Assembly: GCA_029378245.1 (NCBI GenBank)
Contig: JARKIF010000002.1
Coordinates: forward strand, 2,232,001 to 2,296,000
Direction of reading: 5' to 3'
DNA: 64,000 nucleotides
Source: Roridomyces roridus
Taxonomy: Eukaryota; Basidiomycota; Agaricomycetes; Agaricales; Mycenaceae
Numbering within the stretch: position 1 is the stretch's first letter; each line of letters opens with the position of its first letter. The notes under the pieces were generated by a model, which had not been told where the DNA came from, did no database searches, and saw nothing but the letters and a program-made list of their open reading frames with translations. Shown here one piece after another: positions 56,201 through 64,000 of this stretch. Made by a program: the position numbers and the translations under genes.

Positions 56201-57495
56201 CCATGAAGGCATCCACCCTTCGCATTGTCCTTGCTCTTGCTGCTCAGCATGATCTTCATCTTCGTTCCTTTGATTTCTCGTCTGCCTTCCTGAATGGAGA
56301 TCTTGAGGAAGATGTCTATATGACTCAACCTGAAGGTTTTCCACAAGGAAAACCAGGCCAGGTGCTTCACCTTGGTAAAGCCATCTATAGGTTGAAGCAG
56401 GCTGGCCGGCAGTGGAACAAGAAGCTGCATGCAAAGCTCCTTTCAATGGGCTTCAAATGTATCCAGTCAGATCGCTCCTGCTATGTCTATGACAATGGCA
56501 AGACCAGAGTGATCATTCCCATTTATGTCGATGACGGTTGTGCTGCTGCCAAGAACCCAGCCGACATTGACAAAGTCATTGCTGAACTTGGCCAATCATT
56601 CAAGGTCAAGGATCTTGGTCCCACAGAGTTCTTGTTGGGTATCAAGATTGAGCGTGACTGGGATGCTGGTACAGTCTCCATGTCTCAGCGCCAATATGCT
56701 GTGGATATGCTTGAGCAGTTCAAGATGTCAGATTGCAAGCCAGTGACTACTCCTATGCTTCCTGGACTTGCACTGACCAAGGAGATGGGAGCCAGAACAG
56801 AAGAGGAGTCCAAGCAGTACAAGGGCATTTACCAGTCTGCTGTTGGCTCTCTGATGTACTTGGCCACCCAGACACGCATTGACATTGCTGGTGCTGTTGG
56901 GATCCTTTGCCGCTTCCTTGGCAATCCTGGTGAATCTCACTGGAAAGCTGTGAAGCATTTGTTCCGCTACATCAAGGGTACTCTGGACTACAAGCTTATC
57001 TATCGCCGTTCATCCTCACCCACTTCCTTTGTAACCTACTCTGATGCTGACCATGGAGGCGATAAGGACTCCGGGAAAAGCACAAGTGGTTATGTTGTGA
57101 TGATGAATGGTGCTCCAGTTAGTTGGAAGAGCAAACTACAGTCTACAGTTTCGCTCTCCACTACTGAAGCAGAGTACATTGCTGGAGTGGACGCAGGCAA
57201 GGAGACCAAATGGGTGCGCAACCTTCTTTGGGAGTTGGGATACAAGGTGTTTGGAAGCTCTGTTCTCTATTTGGACAACCAGTCTGCTATCAAGGTGGCC
57301 AACAACCCTGAGCACCATGGTCGAATGAAGCATCTTGACATGGCTCATTATTGGCTTCGCGACGAGGTGGCTCGAGGGACTATCAAGATTGATTATGTGC
57401 CCACTCAGGACCAGCTGGCTGACCTTCTCACCAAACCCCTTCCTCGACCTGCCCTACAGCGCCTCCTGACCCTTATGGGATTCCGGGGGAGCTAA
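53239..57495 (+). CDS. copia-1 Gag-Pol polyprotein
   Basis: A single 1418-codon frame with no break. Gag holds a zinc knuckle CAFCGLSGHGLAQC (about residue 235). The protease motif is WNSDSGTTSHMT (about 294). Integrase has the HHCC region (HRRLGHHSDTQ...CEPCLAG, about 430-475) and the DDE residues in LIHSDLKQY, FVDDHTGF and DDEGGEYMSTEF. A Pro/Ser-rich linker follows at about 740-880. The reverse transcriptase core starts at WVFLIKHKSDG and has IYVDDG at about residue 1095. RNase H carries SLSTTEAEYIAG and DNQSAIKVA. Domain order PR-IN-RT-RH defines Ty1/copia. All catalytic residues seen are intact, so the element may be competent, although its 5' LTR promoter is interrupted. Confidence 0.97.
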   Translation: MSDSDHSNGPLLTKDVHFPNWQSDAKAFLRRKNIYYCCISSPKAEDAADREKCVGYLWGMLSQDVKPLVKQHEDEPKALWEALEALLAPRKAGARFNAYKTLTSIRLREDETLLSLTGRVSSAMRILKDSRAKDFDLAKADEELHSVVLLMALPDDPKFTVLKGPFEQSSTDLKVAEIEAAYTNHQAFRTAHQEGDTNQLNPLSGLAMAATSSSQSNTALAVVPTVQTALCAFCGLSGHGLAQCYKFYDLLGKPRPAPISKKGSAAAASHVASNASILPHSTTTSADDRWNSDSGTTSHMTGKRKLLLNARPHRVPIEVANGVVVYSELVGEVMLRPRLHTRRGRRSIILTNVLYVPKLSHNLISTTYLSRIHGYSILMEGCIISFSLNGELLFEADIDERNQAFIREIEAPSASAMAAVGTLPLDLDLLHRRLGHHSDTQKILRKGLVTGAELTSSRKPDPICEPCLAGKLNAAPFPSTGHRSEAPLDLIHSDLKQYQVFTREGWKHRIVFVDDHTGFKAVMHMKRKSGALKAFKVFKAQAENHFNRKIRAFQDDEGGEYMSTEFEDYLASEGIVRRHSTRNRPQQNGTAERANRTVDEHAIAMLHEANLPPSFRALAVEAYIHVGNMHPTARIPDTTPYQLWYKEKPDVAHLRVWGCLAYVPVQKDKREASGIHFQKCIFVGYPSEYKGWKFYNPITRKIVIAEHAVFDERYFPGASPEAMKKCPKTPPSSLVHSLPSVPPTPSVGVRDAGGDEDDDNVHIAPPPAVLANPPATPRSPSPDPIGHRTPTPPPAPLSDAPSPIGVAARRKQRGQERDRRPEVERRWEARQPTPAVVDSDDEPSSPTVPAPEDPESDDELLIQAGSALIVAHEGDPADMVLQETNSISVEYARSAIHSHNPRSYHEALQREDAHLWKEAAVEEINSLLENCTWDVVDCPPGIKPIRSQWVFLIKHKSDGTIERYKARLVADGRGQRHGIDFVEVFSPTMKASTLRIVLALAAQHDLHLRSFDFSSAFLNGDLEEDVYMTQPEGFPQGKPGQVLHLGKAIYRLKQAGRQWNKKLHAKLLSMGFKCIQSDRSCYVYDNGKTRVIIPIYVDDGCAAAKNPADIDKVIAELGQSFKVKDLGPTEFLLGIKIERDWDAGTVSMSQRQYAVDMLEQFKMSDCKPVTTPMLPGLALTKEMGARTEEESKQYKGIYQSAVGSLMYLATQTRIDIAGAVGILCRFLGNPGESHWKAVKHLFRYIKGTLDYKLIYRRSSSPTSFVTYSDADHGGDKDSGKSTSGYVVMMNGAPVSWKSKLQSTVSLSTTEAEYIAGVDAGKETKWVRNLLWELGYKVFGSSVLYLDNQSAIKVANNPEHHGRMKHLDMAHYWLRDEVARGTIKIDYVPTQDQLADLLTKPLPRPALQRLLTLMGFRGS

Positions 57496-57510
57496 GCACA
57501 CTTGCCACGT

Positions 57511-57520
57511 CCCGGGGGAG
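57511..57520 (+). promoter_or_regulatory. copia-1 polypurine tract
   Basis: CCCGGGGGAG lies immediately before the 3' LTR and would prime plus-strand synthesis. The same GGGGGAG is found next to the copia-2 LTR. Confidence 0.8.
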
Positions 57521-57810
57521 TGTTGGAGATCAGTGATTGTATCATCGATCATTGATGGACTGATGGCATGTTTGTGTCACGTTCTAATCATGTGATTGTG
57601 TTTGATGGTATCATGCCCTTGTTCCCTTTATGGCATTCCCCTTGTAGTCTCTTATTTAGGCATTCCCTTTGTCTTGGTACACATATATACCAGCTAGAGT
57701 AGACCTGAGTCTCCAGTTTCTCACTGTTGACTCAGGTGTGTATTTCTTCTCATATTGAATAAAAGAGTTTCTCACTGTTGACTCAGTCCTCTCTGCTTCC
57801 TGTTTCAACA
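57521..57810 (+). repeat. copia-1 3' LTR
   Basis: 290 bp, TGTTGGAG...TTTCAACA, followed by the GTATT target duplication. It contains two copies of GTTTCTCACTGTTGACTCAG. Confidence 0.96.
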
Positions 57811-58087
57811 GTATTAGCATCAAGAGACCGTCAAATAGTACTGACTCCGAGATAATTTTAGGACTTGTAGAGCCTGCTTTTGGCTCGCAGCATGTATACC
57901 TCGGTCCACTGCTCAAATGTTCATAACTTTGCTCAGTTGGGGCTCCAGGACATAACAACTGATGTTCCTAGTAAAAATGATACCTCTTTAGGTCCTCAAG
58001 AGCTGCTGAAGGGTGTGCCAAGCCAGCGCTGGGCTGGTGCCAGAGCTTCTTGATATTTGTTGTGGGTGGGTGTTATGTTACATCATT

Positions 58088-59228
58088 TGTGTGCTGATCC
58101 GCTCAATCTGACACCTCTTGACTCACACCAGAAAAGGAAAAACCTCCCTCAAACTTGCAGAAACTCGCACATAGCTCAGAAATAGCCCTATAGGGGGAAG
58201 TAGGTTGATTGGTCCTCAGTTGATGGACAGCAGGAGCCGAAGTTGAGATGTCAGGTAGGGCTGTGTTAAGAAACCAAATGTTAAACGAGGTTAGTTTGTA
58301 TGCTGGTCCCGTCATACGCCAAGGGGGGGGAGCTTATGAAATCTCAGTATTCACACAAGTTACAACAGCCTTGAAATTTGCTTGAAATACATGCATATCT
58401 TCTATTCGAATCAACTGGGACCTGAATGTATGCAAGTATTGGAGTAAATAAAGTCCAGGCTCTAACAATTCTGGGTTTGGGGTGTATACTACAACTACAT
58501 GCTTACATCGTCTGTTGTAATATATACAGTCTGGTCCCGAGACTAGGTTTTGGGGTGATTTAGGTGCACCTACAGCAGCGTCCATCACAATTCCATCCAC
58601 TAACCATCCACTCATGTAGTAAAGAAAAGAGATTGATCCTGTAGCCTTGAAAGACCCAATTGTGAAGGATCATCAACCAACACCAATAATTTCCGGTCAG
58701 TGGTGACGAGCCCAAGACGGGCCCTGGCCAAGCCCTGGCACTGGCAGCAGAGACATGGTTCACCAGTAACAACTTTGGGCTTTGCTACCACCATCATCTC
58801 CTTTTTTGATCTGTAAAATTGAGCGACCTCATTCAACCTATCCACGGCATATCTGCCTGTATAGTGACCGAAGGGACCTCGAGCAGAGTGGAGGCTACTC
58901 CTACCCAGAAAATTGGGAGGAATAAGCTCTCAAAAAAGGCGGTGATTGGTTATTCAGGATCGGGTGAACCTATTTTTACGTCTGTTGTGGAAGTCAAATT
59001 CAAAAACAAAACGGAGCACCCCGCATTACTTCCAAAGGATTCTGCATTGCCCAGAAGAATTGCGTAGTTTGCCCTACTTCCTTCCTTGTGGAATTGTACC
59101 CTATAATCCACAGACATTGTGCTTGTCAGCAACTATATAGGTCCACGTGAGACTGGACTTGGCAGTATTTAGGCCGCAGACCACACAATCTGTCCTCATT
59201 TTACAACCACCACCACTGACACTTGAAA
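58088..59228. other. Intergenic region between the nested elements and a truncated gene
   Basis: About 1.1 kb with no supported coding sequence. A TATA-like ACTATATAGG lies near 59,133, about 95 bp upstream of the next ATG. Confidence 0.4.
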
Positions 59229-59744
59229 ATGTCCGCTCCCAACGACAAAACCCCCTCCAAAGCCGCCACCGAGCAGCCCACCAAGCCTACGACAGAGAAG
59301 CCATTGTACCCCGACATCCTTCGGGACCCCTCGGCCTGCAGGGTAGGTTCCCCCCCTCCCAATACTCTCTTTTGGCAGGCTTCCACCATCTTCAGGAACC
59401 TATCACTGATCAACACACAGCCTGCTCCTGCACCCCCTTCTCATTCAAAGACGCTTGTCCTCCTGCCAGAAACGCCTCGAGCAGCCGCGGCCCCTATCCC
59501 GGACCACGATCTCGGGAACCTCTTGCCCGTGACCGCGGTCAACCACGCCAATCCCGGCATCAACCAAGGCTGCCGGCTTCTAACGCCGCTGCTTCCATTA
59601 CTGCTGGTCCGTCTCGACCTGCTACAACCCTCATGAGCGATGCCTCGACCCAGTGCCCTCCAACACTCGGTTCAGCACCGCCTTTGCCAACAATCTCATT
59701 GGGGCAACGCACAGAGTCGCAGCTGCCACCGCAGACCTCAGCCA
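59229..59744 (+). pseudogene. Putative gene cut by copia-2
   Basis: The ATG at 59229 sits after a TATA-like box and gives MSAPNDKTPSKAATEQPTKP and then KPLYPDILRDPSAC. A GTAGGT donor follows, and a later frame (GPSRPATTLMSDASTQCPP, LGQRTESQLPPQTS) continues up to the copia-2 LTR boundary at 59744. The sequence is low in recognisable domains; it might be a host gene or the Gag leader of another retroelement. The insertion removes whatever followed. Confidence 0.4.
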
Positions 59745-60042
59745 TGTTGAAGCAGGAAGCACAGATGAACTGAGGTCAACAGTGAGAAACTCTGTATTGG
59801 TGACTATGAAACTACATGCCTGAGGTCAACAGTGAGAAACTGGGGACCTAGGCTACATGACAGCTGACTATATACTTGTCAGAACAAAGAGAAGTCCTAA
59901 TTGGTAAATACAATAGGAAAGAAGCATATCATGGGAGAATTCCCATGTCAGATGAATATCAGAAACACGGTCACATGACCAGAACACGAGAATGCCATCA
60001 GTCCATCAATCAATATCATCAGTTGATCAACAACTTCCAACA
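59745..60042 (-). repeat. copia-2 3' LTR
   Basis: 298 bp on the minus strand: starts TGTTGGAAGTTGTTGATCAA and ends GCTTCAACA. The polypurine tract GGTCCCGGGGGAG precedes it (60,043-60,055). The left flank is AGCCA; the matching right flank lies outside the window. Confidence 0.88.
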
Positions 60043-60068
60043 CTCCCCCGGGACCTGGGCAGTCTCGC

Positions 60069-63000
60069 CTAGCTCCCCCGGATTCCCATAAGTCCTAGTA
60101 GATGTTCCAGAGCAGGACGAGGGAGGGGTTTTGTGAGCAAGTCAGCTAACTGCTCCTGGGTTGGCACATATTCAATGTGAAGAGTGCCTCTGGCGACTTC
60201 ATCTCGAAGCCAGTAGTGAGCAAGGTCAAGATGTTTCATCCGACCATGGTGCTCAGGATTTTTGGATACTTGAATGGCAGACTGGTTGTCCATGTAGATC
60301 ACAGAACTGCCAAACACCTTGTACCCCAACTCCCATAGCAAATTGCGCACCCATTTAGTCTCCTTGCCTGCATCCACTCCTGCAATGTACTCTGCTTCAG
60401 TGGTGGAGAGCGAGACTGTAGACTGCAGCTTGCTCTTCCAGCACACTGGTGCACCATTCATCATGACAACATATCCACCTGTGCTTTTCCCAGTGTCTTT
60501 GCAGCCACCATGATCAGCATCAGTGTAGGTGATGAAGGAAGTGCCAGATGGTGATTTGGTGTAGGTAAGTTTGTAGTCCAGAGTACCGTTGATGTAGCGG
60601 AAGAGATGCTTCACAGCTTTCCAGTGGGCTTCACCAGGATTGCTATTGAAGCGGGAGAGGATGCCGACAGCAGTGGAGATGTCAATGCGCGTTTGGGTAG
60701 CCAGATAGAGAAGAGATCCAACTGCAGAGAGATAGACAGATTTGTACTGCTTGGACTCCTCTTCAGTCTTGGCTCCCATTTCCTTGGTCAGGACAAGTCC
60801 AGGAAGCATTGGAGTGCTCACTGGCTTGCAATCTGACATGTTGAACTGCTCAAGCATGTTCACAGCATATTGGCGCTGTGAAAGAGAGACGGTGCCAGCC
60901 TCAAAGTCACGCTCAATCTTGATGCCCAGCAACCACTGTGTAGGACCAAGATCCTTGACCTTGAATGATTGGCCAAGTTGAGCAATGACCCTGTCTATGT
61001 CTTTGTTGTCTTTGGCAGCAATGGTGCCATCATCAACATAGATAGGAAGGATGATCCGCACTTTGCCATCATAGTAGACATAGCAAGAGCGATCAGACTG
61101 GGTGCACCGGAAGCCCATAGTTAAGAGCTTCGCATTCAGCCTCTTGTTCCATTGGCGGCCAGCTTGTTTCAAGCCATAGATGGACTTGTTGAGTTTGAGA
61201 AGCTGGCCCTTCTCTCCTTGTGGAAACCCTTCGGGCTGAGTCATAAAGACATCCTCCTCCAGGTCTCCATTGAGGTAAGCAGATGAGAAGTCAAAGGAAC
61301 GAAGCTGAAGATCATGCTGAGCAGCCAATGCAAGGACAATGCGCAGGGTGGCATGCTTGAAGGTGGGGGAAAAGATCTTGTTGTAGTCAATGCCATGGCG
61401 CTGACCGCGACCATCTGCAACAAGTCGAGCTTTGTAACGCTCAATTGAGCCGTCAGACTTGTGCTTGATGACAAAGACCCATTGAGAGCGGATTGGCTTG
61501 ACGCCAGGAGGTGCATCTACAACATTCCAAGTGCAGTTCTCAAGGAGAGAGTTTATCTCTGAGACTGCAGCTTCTTCCCAAAGATGTGCATCAGGTTGCC
61601 GCAATGCGTCATGATAAGAACGCGGATTGCCTGACTGGATGGCGGACCTGGCATACTCCACAGAAACCGAATTGGCTTCTTGCAACACCACATCTGCTGG
61701 ATTGCCTTCATGAGCAACGATCAGAGCGCTGCCTGAAGTGAGCAGCAACTCATCATCGCTTTCTGAGTCTGGATGGGGGATAGGCTCGGGCTCAGGCTCA
61801 TCATCAGAGTCAGGAACAGCAGGAGTTGGCTCCCTAGGTGCTGTTTTCCACCATTCACCAGGCTGCCGATGTTGAGTAGTTTGGCCATGGAAGCGGCGAC
61901 GTGCAGCAATTCCAACTGGTGAAGGCGGGTTCCGAGCTGGATCTGGTGACTGGGAGCGGCTAGGGGGCAGCTCGACTTGAGCAGGTGCTGGTGGAGGAGT
62001 GTGAGGAGGGGAAGGAGGCTCTGGATTTTCAGCCTCAGGGGGTGCTCGATGCACATTGAAACCATCATCATCGTCATCATCACTATCATTTCCATCTCCC
62101 CCGGCATTGTGCACACCCTTGGGCTTGGTGGCAGGTAAAGGTAGGTTTTGGATGGAGGAGGAAGGAGGTTTTTTAGGGCAACGCCGCATGGCTTGTGGGT
62201 CGTTCCCAGGGAAGTAGCGCTCGTCAAAGACAGCATGTTCTGCAATGACAATCTTCCGAGTGACAGGGTTGTAGAATTTCCAACCCTTGTATTCTGTTGG
62301 ATACCCAACAAAGATGCATTTCTGGAAGTGTATCCCAGAGGTGTCGCGTTTGTCCTTCTGCACAGGCACATAGGCAAGGCAGCCAAAGACCCGAAGATGT
62401 ATCACATCCGGCTTCTCCTTGTGCCAAAGCTCATAGGGAGTGGTGTCATCCGGAATGTGAGACGTAGGATGCATGTTGGCCACATGGATGTAGGACTCAA
62501 CAGCAAGTGCCTTGAAAGAAGGCGGAAGATTTGCTTCATGCAACATAGCAGTTACATGTTCATCAACGGTGCGATTGCCCCGTTCAGCCATCCCGTTCTG
62601 TTGCGGTCTATTCCTCGTTGAATGACGACGCACAATGCCCTCTGCAGCCAAAAAGTCTGCAAATTCAGTGGACATGTACTCTCCACGTTCATCATCCTGG
62701 AACGCCTTGATTTTGCGGTTAAAGTGATTCTCAGCTTGCGCCTTGAACACCTTGAACGCTTTCAATGCTCCACTCTTGCGCTTCATGTGCATAGTTGCTT
62801 TGAAGCCTGTGTGATCATCTATGAAGATAATACGATGCTTCCAGCCCTCACGGGTGAAAACCTTGTATTGCTTCAGATCAGAGTGTATGAGATCAAGAGG
62901 CGCCTTGGAACGATGTCCAGTGGAGGGAAATGGAGCCGCATTGAGCTTTCCTGCAATGCAGGGCTCACAGATTGGATCTGGTTTCTGGTTTGAAGTCAAC

Positions 63001-63473
63001 TTCGCACCAGTCACCAGCTCCTTGCTCAAGATCTTCTGGGTGTCAGCATGATGCCCAAGCCGCCGATGCAGCAGTTCCAGATCAAGAGGCAAGGTGCCAA
63101 CTGCAGACATAGCTGCATAAGTCGGCTGTTCCATCTCTCGGACATATGCCTCGTTCCTCTCATCAATGTCTGCCTCAAATAACAGCTCTCCTTCCCTCTT
63201 GAAGGAGATCAGAGACCCCTCCATGAGAATAGAGTAGCCATGAACTTTGGACAGGTAGGTCTCAGAGATGAGATTATGAGACAACATTGGAACATAGAGG
63301 ACATTTGTGAGGATTATAGAACGGCTGTGGTGTCCATGTACAAGTGGCTCAAGCCGGATCTCTCCAATCAGCTCGGAGTATACAGCAACTCCATTGGCCA
63401 CAAGAATGGCAACTCTGTGCGGACGTGCATTGAGCAAGTGTTCACGCATGTGGGTCATGTGTGAAGTAGCTCC
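60069..63473 (-). CDS. copia-2 Pol (protease part, integrase, RT, RNase H)
   Basis: Open through about 1130 codons and closely similar to copia-1. Motifs are TSHMTHMREHLLNARPHRV, HRRLGHHADTQ and CEPCIAGK for integrase, LIHSDLKQY and DDERGEYMSTEF, and IYVDDG for RT (about 61,035). RNase H ends at SLSTTEAEYIAG and DNQSAIQVS. The integrase segment carries DDERGEY where copia-1 has DDEGGEY, one substitution beside the catalytic region. Downstream of the solo LTR no stop codon or frameshift was found. Without an upstream start it cannot be translated as Gag-Pol from its own promoter unless the inserted LTR is spliced out. Confidence 0.93.
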   Translation of the reverse strand, partial: GATSHMTHMREHLLNARPHRVAILVANGVAVYSELIGEIRLEPLVHGHHSRSIILTNVLYVPMLSHNLISETYLSKVHGYSILMEGSLISFKREGELLFEADIDERNEAYVREMEQPTYAAMSAVGTLPLDLELLHRRLGHHADTQKILSKELVTGAKLTSNQKPDPICEPCIAGKLNAAPFPSTGHRSKAPLDLIHSDLKQYKVFTREGWKHRIIFIDDHTGFKATMHMKRKSGALKAFKVFKAQAENHFNRKIKAFQDDERGEYMSTEFADFLAAEGIVRRHSTRNRPQQNGMAERGNRTVDEHVTAMLHEANLPPSFKALAVESYIHVANMHPTSHIPDDTTPYELWHKEKPDVIHLRVFGCLAYVPVQKDKRDTSGIHFQKCIFVGYPTEYKGWKFYNPVTRKIVIAEHAVFDERYFPGNDPQAMRRCPKKPPSSSIQNLPLPATKPKGVHNAGGDGNDSDDDDDDGFNVHRAPPEAENPEPPSPPHTPPPAPAQVELPPSRSQSPDPARNPPSPVGIAARRRFHGQTTQHRQPGEWWKTAPREPTPAVPDSDDEPEPEPIPHPDSESDDELLLTSGSALIVAHEGNPADVVLQEANSVSVEYARSAIQSGNPRSYHDALRQPDAHLWEEAAVSEINSLLENCTWNVVDAPPGVKPIRSQWVFVIKHKSDGSIERYKARLVADGRGQRHGIDYNKIFSPTFKHATLRIVLALAAQHDLQLRSFDFSSAYLNGDLEEDVFMTQPEGFPQGEKGQLLKLNKSIYGLKQAGRQWNKRLNAKLLTMGFRCTQSDRSCYVYYDGKVRIILPIYVDDGTIAAKDNKDIDRVIAQLGQSFKVKDLGPTQWLLGIKIERDFEAGTVSLSQRQYAVNMLEQFNMSDCKPVSTPMLPGLVLTKEMGAKTEEESKQYKSVYLSAVGSLLYLATQTRIDISTAVGILSRFNSNPGEAHWKAVKHLFRYINGTLDYKLTYTKSPSGTSFITYTDADHGGCKDTGKSTGGYVVMMNGAPVCWKSKLQSTVSLSTTEAEYIAGVDAGKETKWVRNLLWELGYKVFGSSVIYMDNQSAIQVSKNPEHHGRMKHLDLAHYWLRDEVARGTLHIEYVPTQEQLADLLTKPLPRPALEHLLGLMGIRGS

Positions 63474-63746
63474 TGTTGGAATAATGGGGGAGGGTGGTCT
63501 CAGATAGGGTGCTGATATAGCGGTCTCAGATGGGAGGCGAAAAGCCCAGATCCATTGCAAGGTAGCTAGCTATATACCTACAAAGACAATAGAGCCAGAT
63601 CTGTACCAAGACAATAAGAAAGATCACTACCAGAACAATAAGAAAGATAGTGATCAGAACAATAAGAAAGAAGATGATAGTGAACACAATAAGAAGGAGA
63701 TGCATATCATCATGTGATCGGACACTCCAAACCACAATCTCCAACA
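63474..63746. mobile_element. Solo LTR of a third copia-type family inside copia-2
   Basis: 273 bp from TGTTGGAATAATGG to ATCTCCAACA, flanked by the 5-bp duplication GCTCC (63469-63473 and 63747-63751). The insertion falls between the protease residues DSGA and TSHMTH, which are continuous on either side. It contains about four units of ACAATAAGAAAG (63,598-63,700). It probably arose by recombination between two LTRs of an inserted element. Confidence 0.9.
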
Positions 63747-64000
63747 GCTCCAGAGTCTGGTTTCCATTGTGTGGACTGTAAAGCTGAATTGTAGAGAATG
63801 CTTGCACTAGATGCCAGATGAAACAGCTCTTCACTAGGGGTTTCTTCCCTGTCCTGAAGCAGCTCCAAAAACTGAGAGCAGTTGAACAGGGTGTGACTGG
63901 GATTGCCACAACTAATGCACGAGGCAGGAAGGGCAGGAGGGTTGACAGGAACGCGATACGGCATCGAAATGATAATGGTGATGTGGTGGCAGATCAAATG
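63747..64000 (-). CDS. copia-2 Gag C-terminus and protease start (partial)
   Basis: The minus-strand frame holds a zinc knuckle CISCGNPSHTLFNC and then the protease start WKPDSGA at the solo-LTR boundary. The upstream part of Gag lies outside the window. Confidence 0.8.

Larger units (their letters stand above)
51368..57810 (+). mobile_element. Complete Ty1/copia LTR retrotransposon (copia-1)
   Basis: Bounded by LTRs beginning TGTTGG and ending CAACA, and by the 5-bp target duplication GTATT (51363-51367 and 57811-57815). The 5' LTR is 51368-51588 plus 52868-52939, because another element is inserted in it. The 3' LTR is 57521-57810 (290 bp). Removing the insertion and its 3-bp duplication leaves a 290-bp 5' LTR that reads the same as the 3' LTR by eye. 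A primer-binding site, polypurine tract and one long Gag-Pol frame are present. Everything indicates a very recent insertion. Confidence 0.95.
51254..58087. mobile_element. Palindromic DNA element split by the copia insertion
   Basis: AATGATGTAATGTAACACCC (51254) continues through CACCCACAACAAATATCAA and AAGCTC to a GGCAC box. It matches the reverse complement of the sequence ending at 58087 over about 65 bp, with one indel. Between these arms lies the copia element. Without that 6.4-kb insertion the host would be roughly 390 bp, the size of a MITE. The outer target duplication was not identified. Confidence 0.65.
59745..64000 (-). mobile_element. Ty1/copia element copia-2, minus strand (5' end outside window)
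   Basis: Related to copia-1 but a separate family or lineage, in the opposite orientation. It runs from its 3' LTR through RT, integrase and protease into Gag at the right edge. A solo LTR splits the protease region (63474-63746). Its own 5' LTR and target duplication are not in view. Confidence 0.92.

Noticed and set aside
53239..57495. Large single-exon host gene
   Set aside because: The Gag zinc knuckle, DSG protease, integrase, YVDD-type RT and RNase H, with flanking LTRs, identify a retrotransposon.
63474..63560. Start codon of copia-2 Pol at 63560
   Set aside because: The first residues of that open frame are translated from the solo LTR; true protease sequence begins at 63473.

Overview
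This 64-kb window is nuclear DNA from a filamentous basidiomycete. The evidence is dense genes interrupted by many short GT-AG introns (43-60 bp, spliced in phase), intergenic gaps often below 150 bp, and fungal protein families throughout. The style of several proteins and the Ty1/copia content suggest an Agaricomycete, possibly the Rhizoctonia/Ceratobasidiaceae group; that placement is inference, and no marker gene settles it.

Positions 1-49,013 are a gene-rich housekeeping block. In order: a LIM-C1-RhoGAP cut by the left edge (-); KTI12 (+); the betaine-lipid synthase BTA1 (-); a TRIC-like cation-channel protein (+); an NPF-motif protein (-); a secreted cysteine-rich membrane protein (-); a DUF1771-Smr protein (-); ornithine decarboxylase antizyme with a +1 frameshift site (-); RPS2 (+); an unknown protein (+); a P450 (-); a membrane protein with a frame break (-); eIF2B-gamma (-); a germinal-centre kinase (+); APS kinase (-); a paraoxonase-like protein (-); a single-pass membrane protein (+); a mitochondrial J-protein (-); a TRP-like membrane protein with a tandem partial copy of its 5' end (-); ATP5/OSCP (+); a prenylcysteine methyltransferase (+); MGS1/WRNIP1 (+); a carboxymuconolactone decarboxylase-hydrolase fusion (-); an SH3/Ras-association polarity protein (+); the P4-ATPase NEO1 (+); an ELL-type elongation factor (-); and RPL11 (+). 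Packing is extreme: one convergent pair has directly abutting stop codons, others are 8-11 bp apart, and one divergent pair shares only 59 bp.

Positions 49,014-64,000 are a transposon cluster. It holds a 441-bp MITE with 8-bp target duplications, a probable second 618-bp inverted-repeat element, and a three-layer nest. In the nest, a palindromic element is split by an intact Ty1/copia element, whose 5' LTR is itself split by a 1279-bp CACTA-like element. A putative gene at 59.2 kb is cut by a second, opposite-strand copia element, whose Gag-Pol frame is broken by a solo LTR of another family.

The strongest observations are: (1) the antizyme gene, whose TCC-TGA shift site and introns give an exact 272-codon reading after a +1 shift; (2) the nested transposons, each layer dated by its own target-site duplication; (3) the decarboxylase-hydrolase fusion. 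Exon limits are read by eye from splice signals and reading-frame continuity. No search or transcript data were available.
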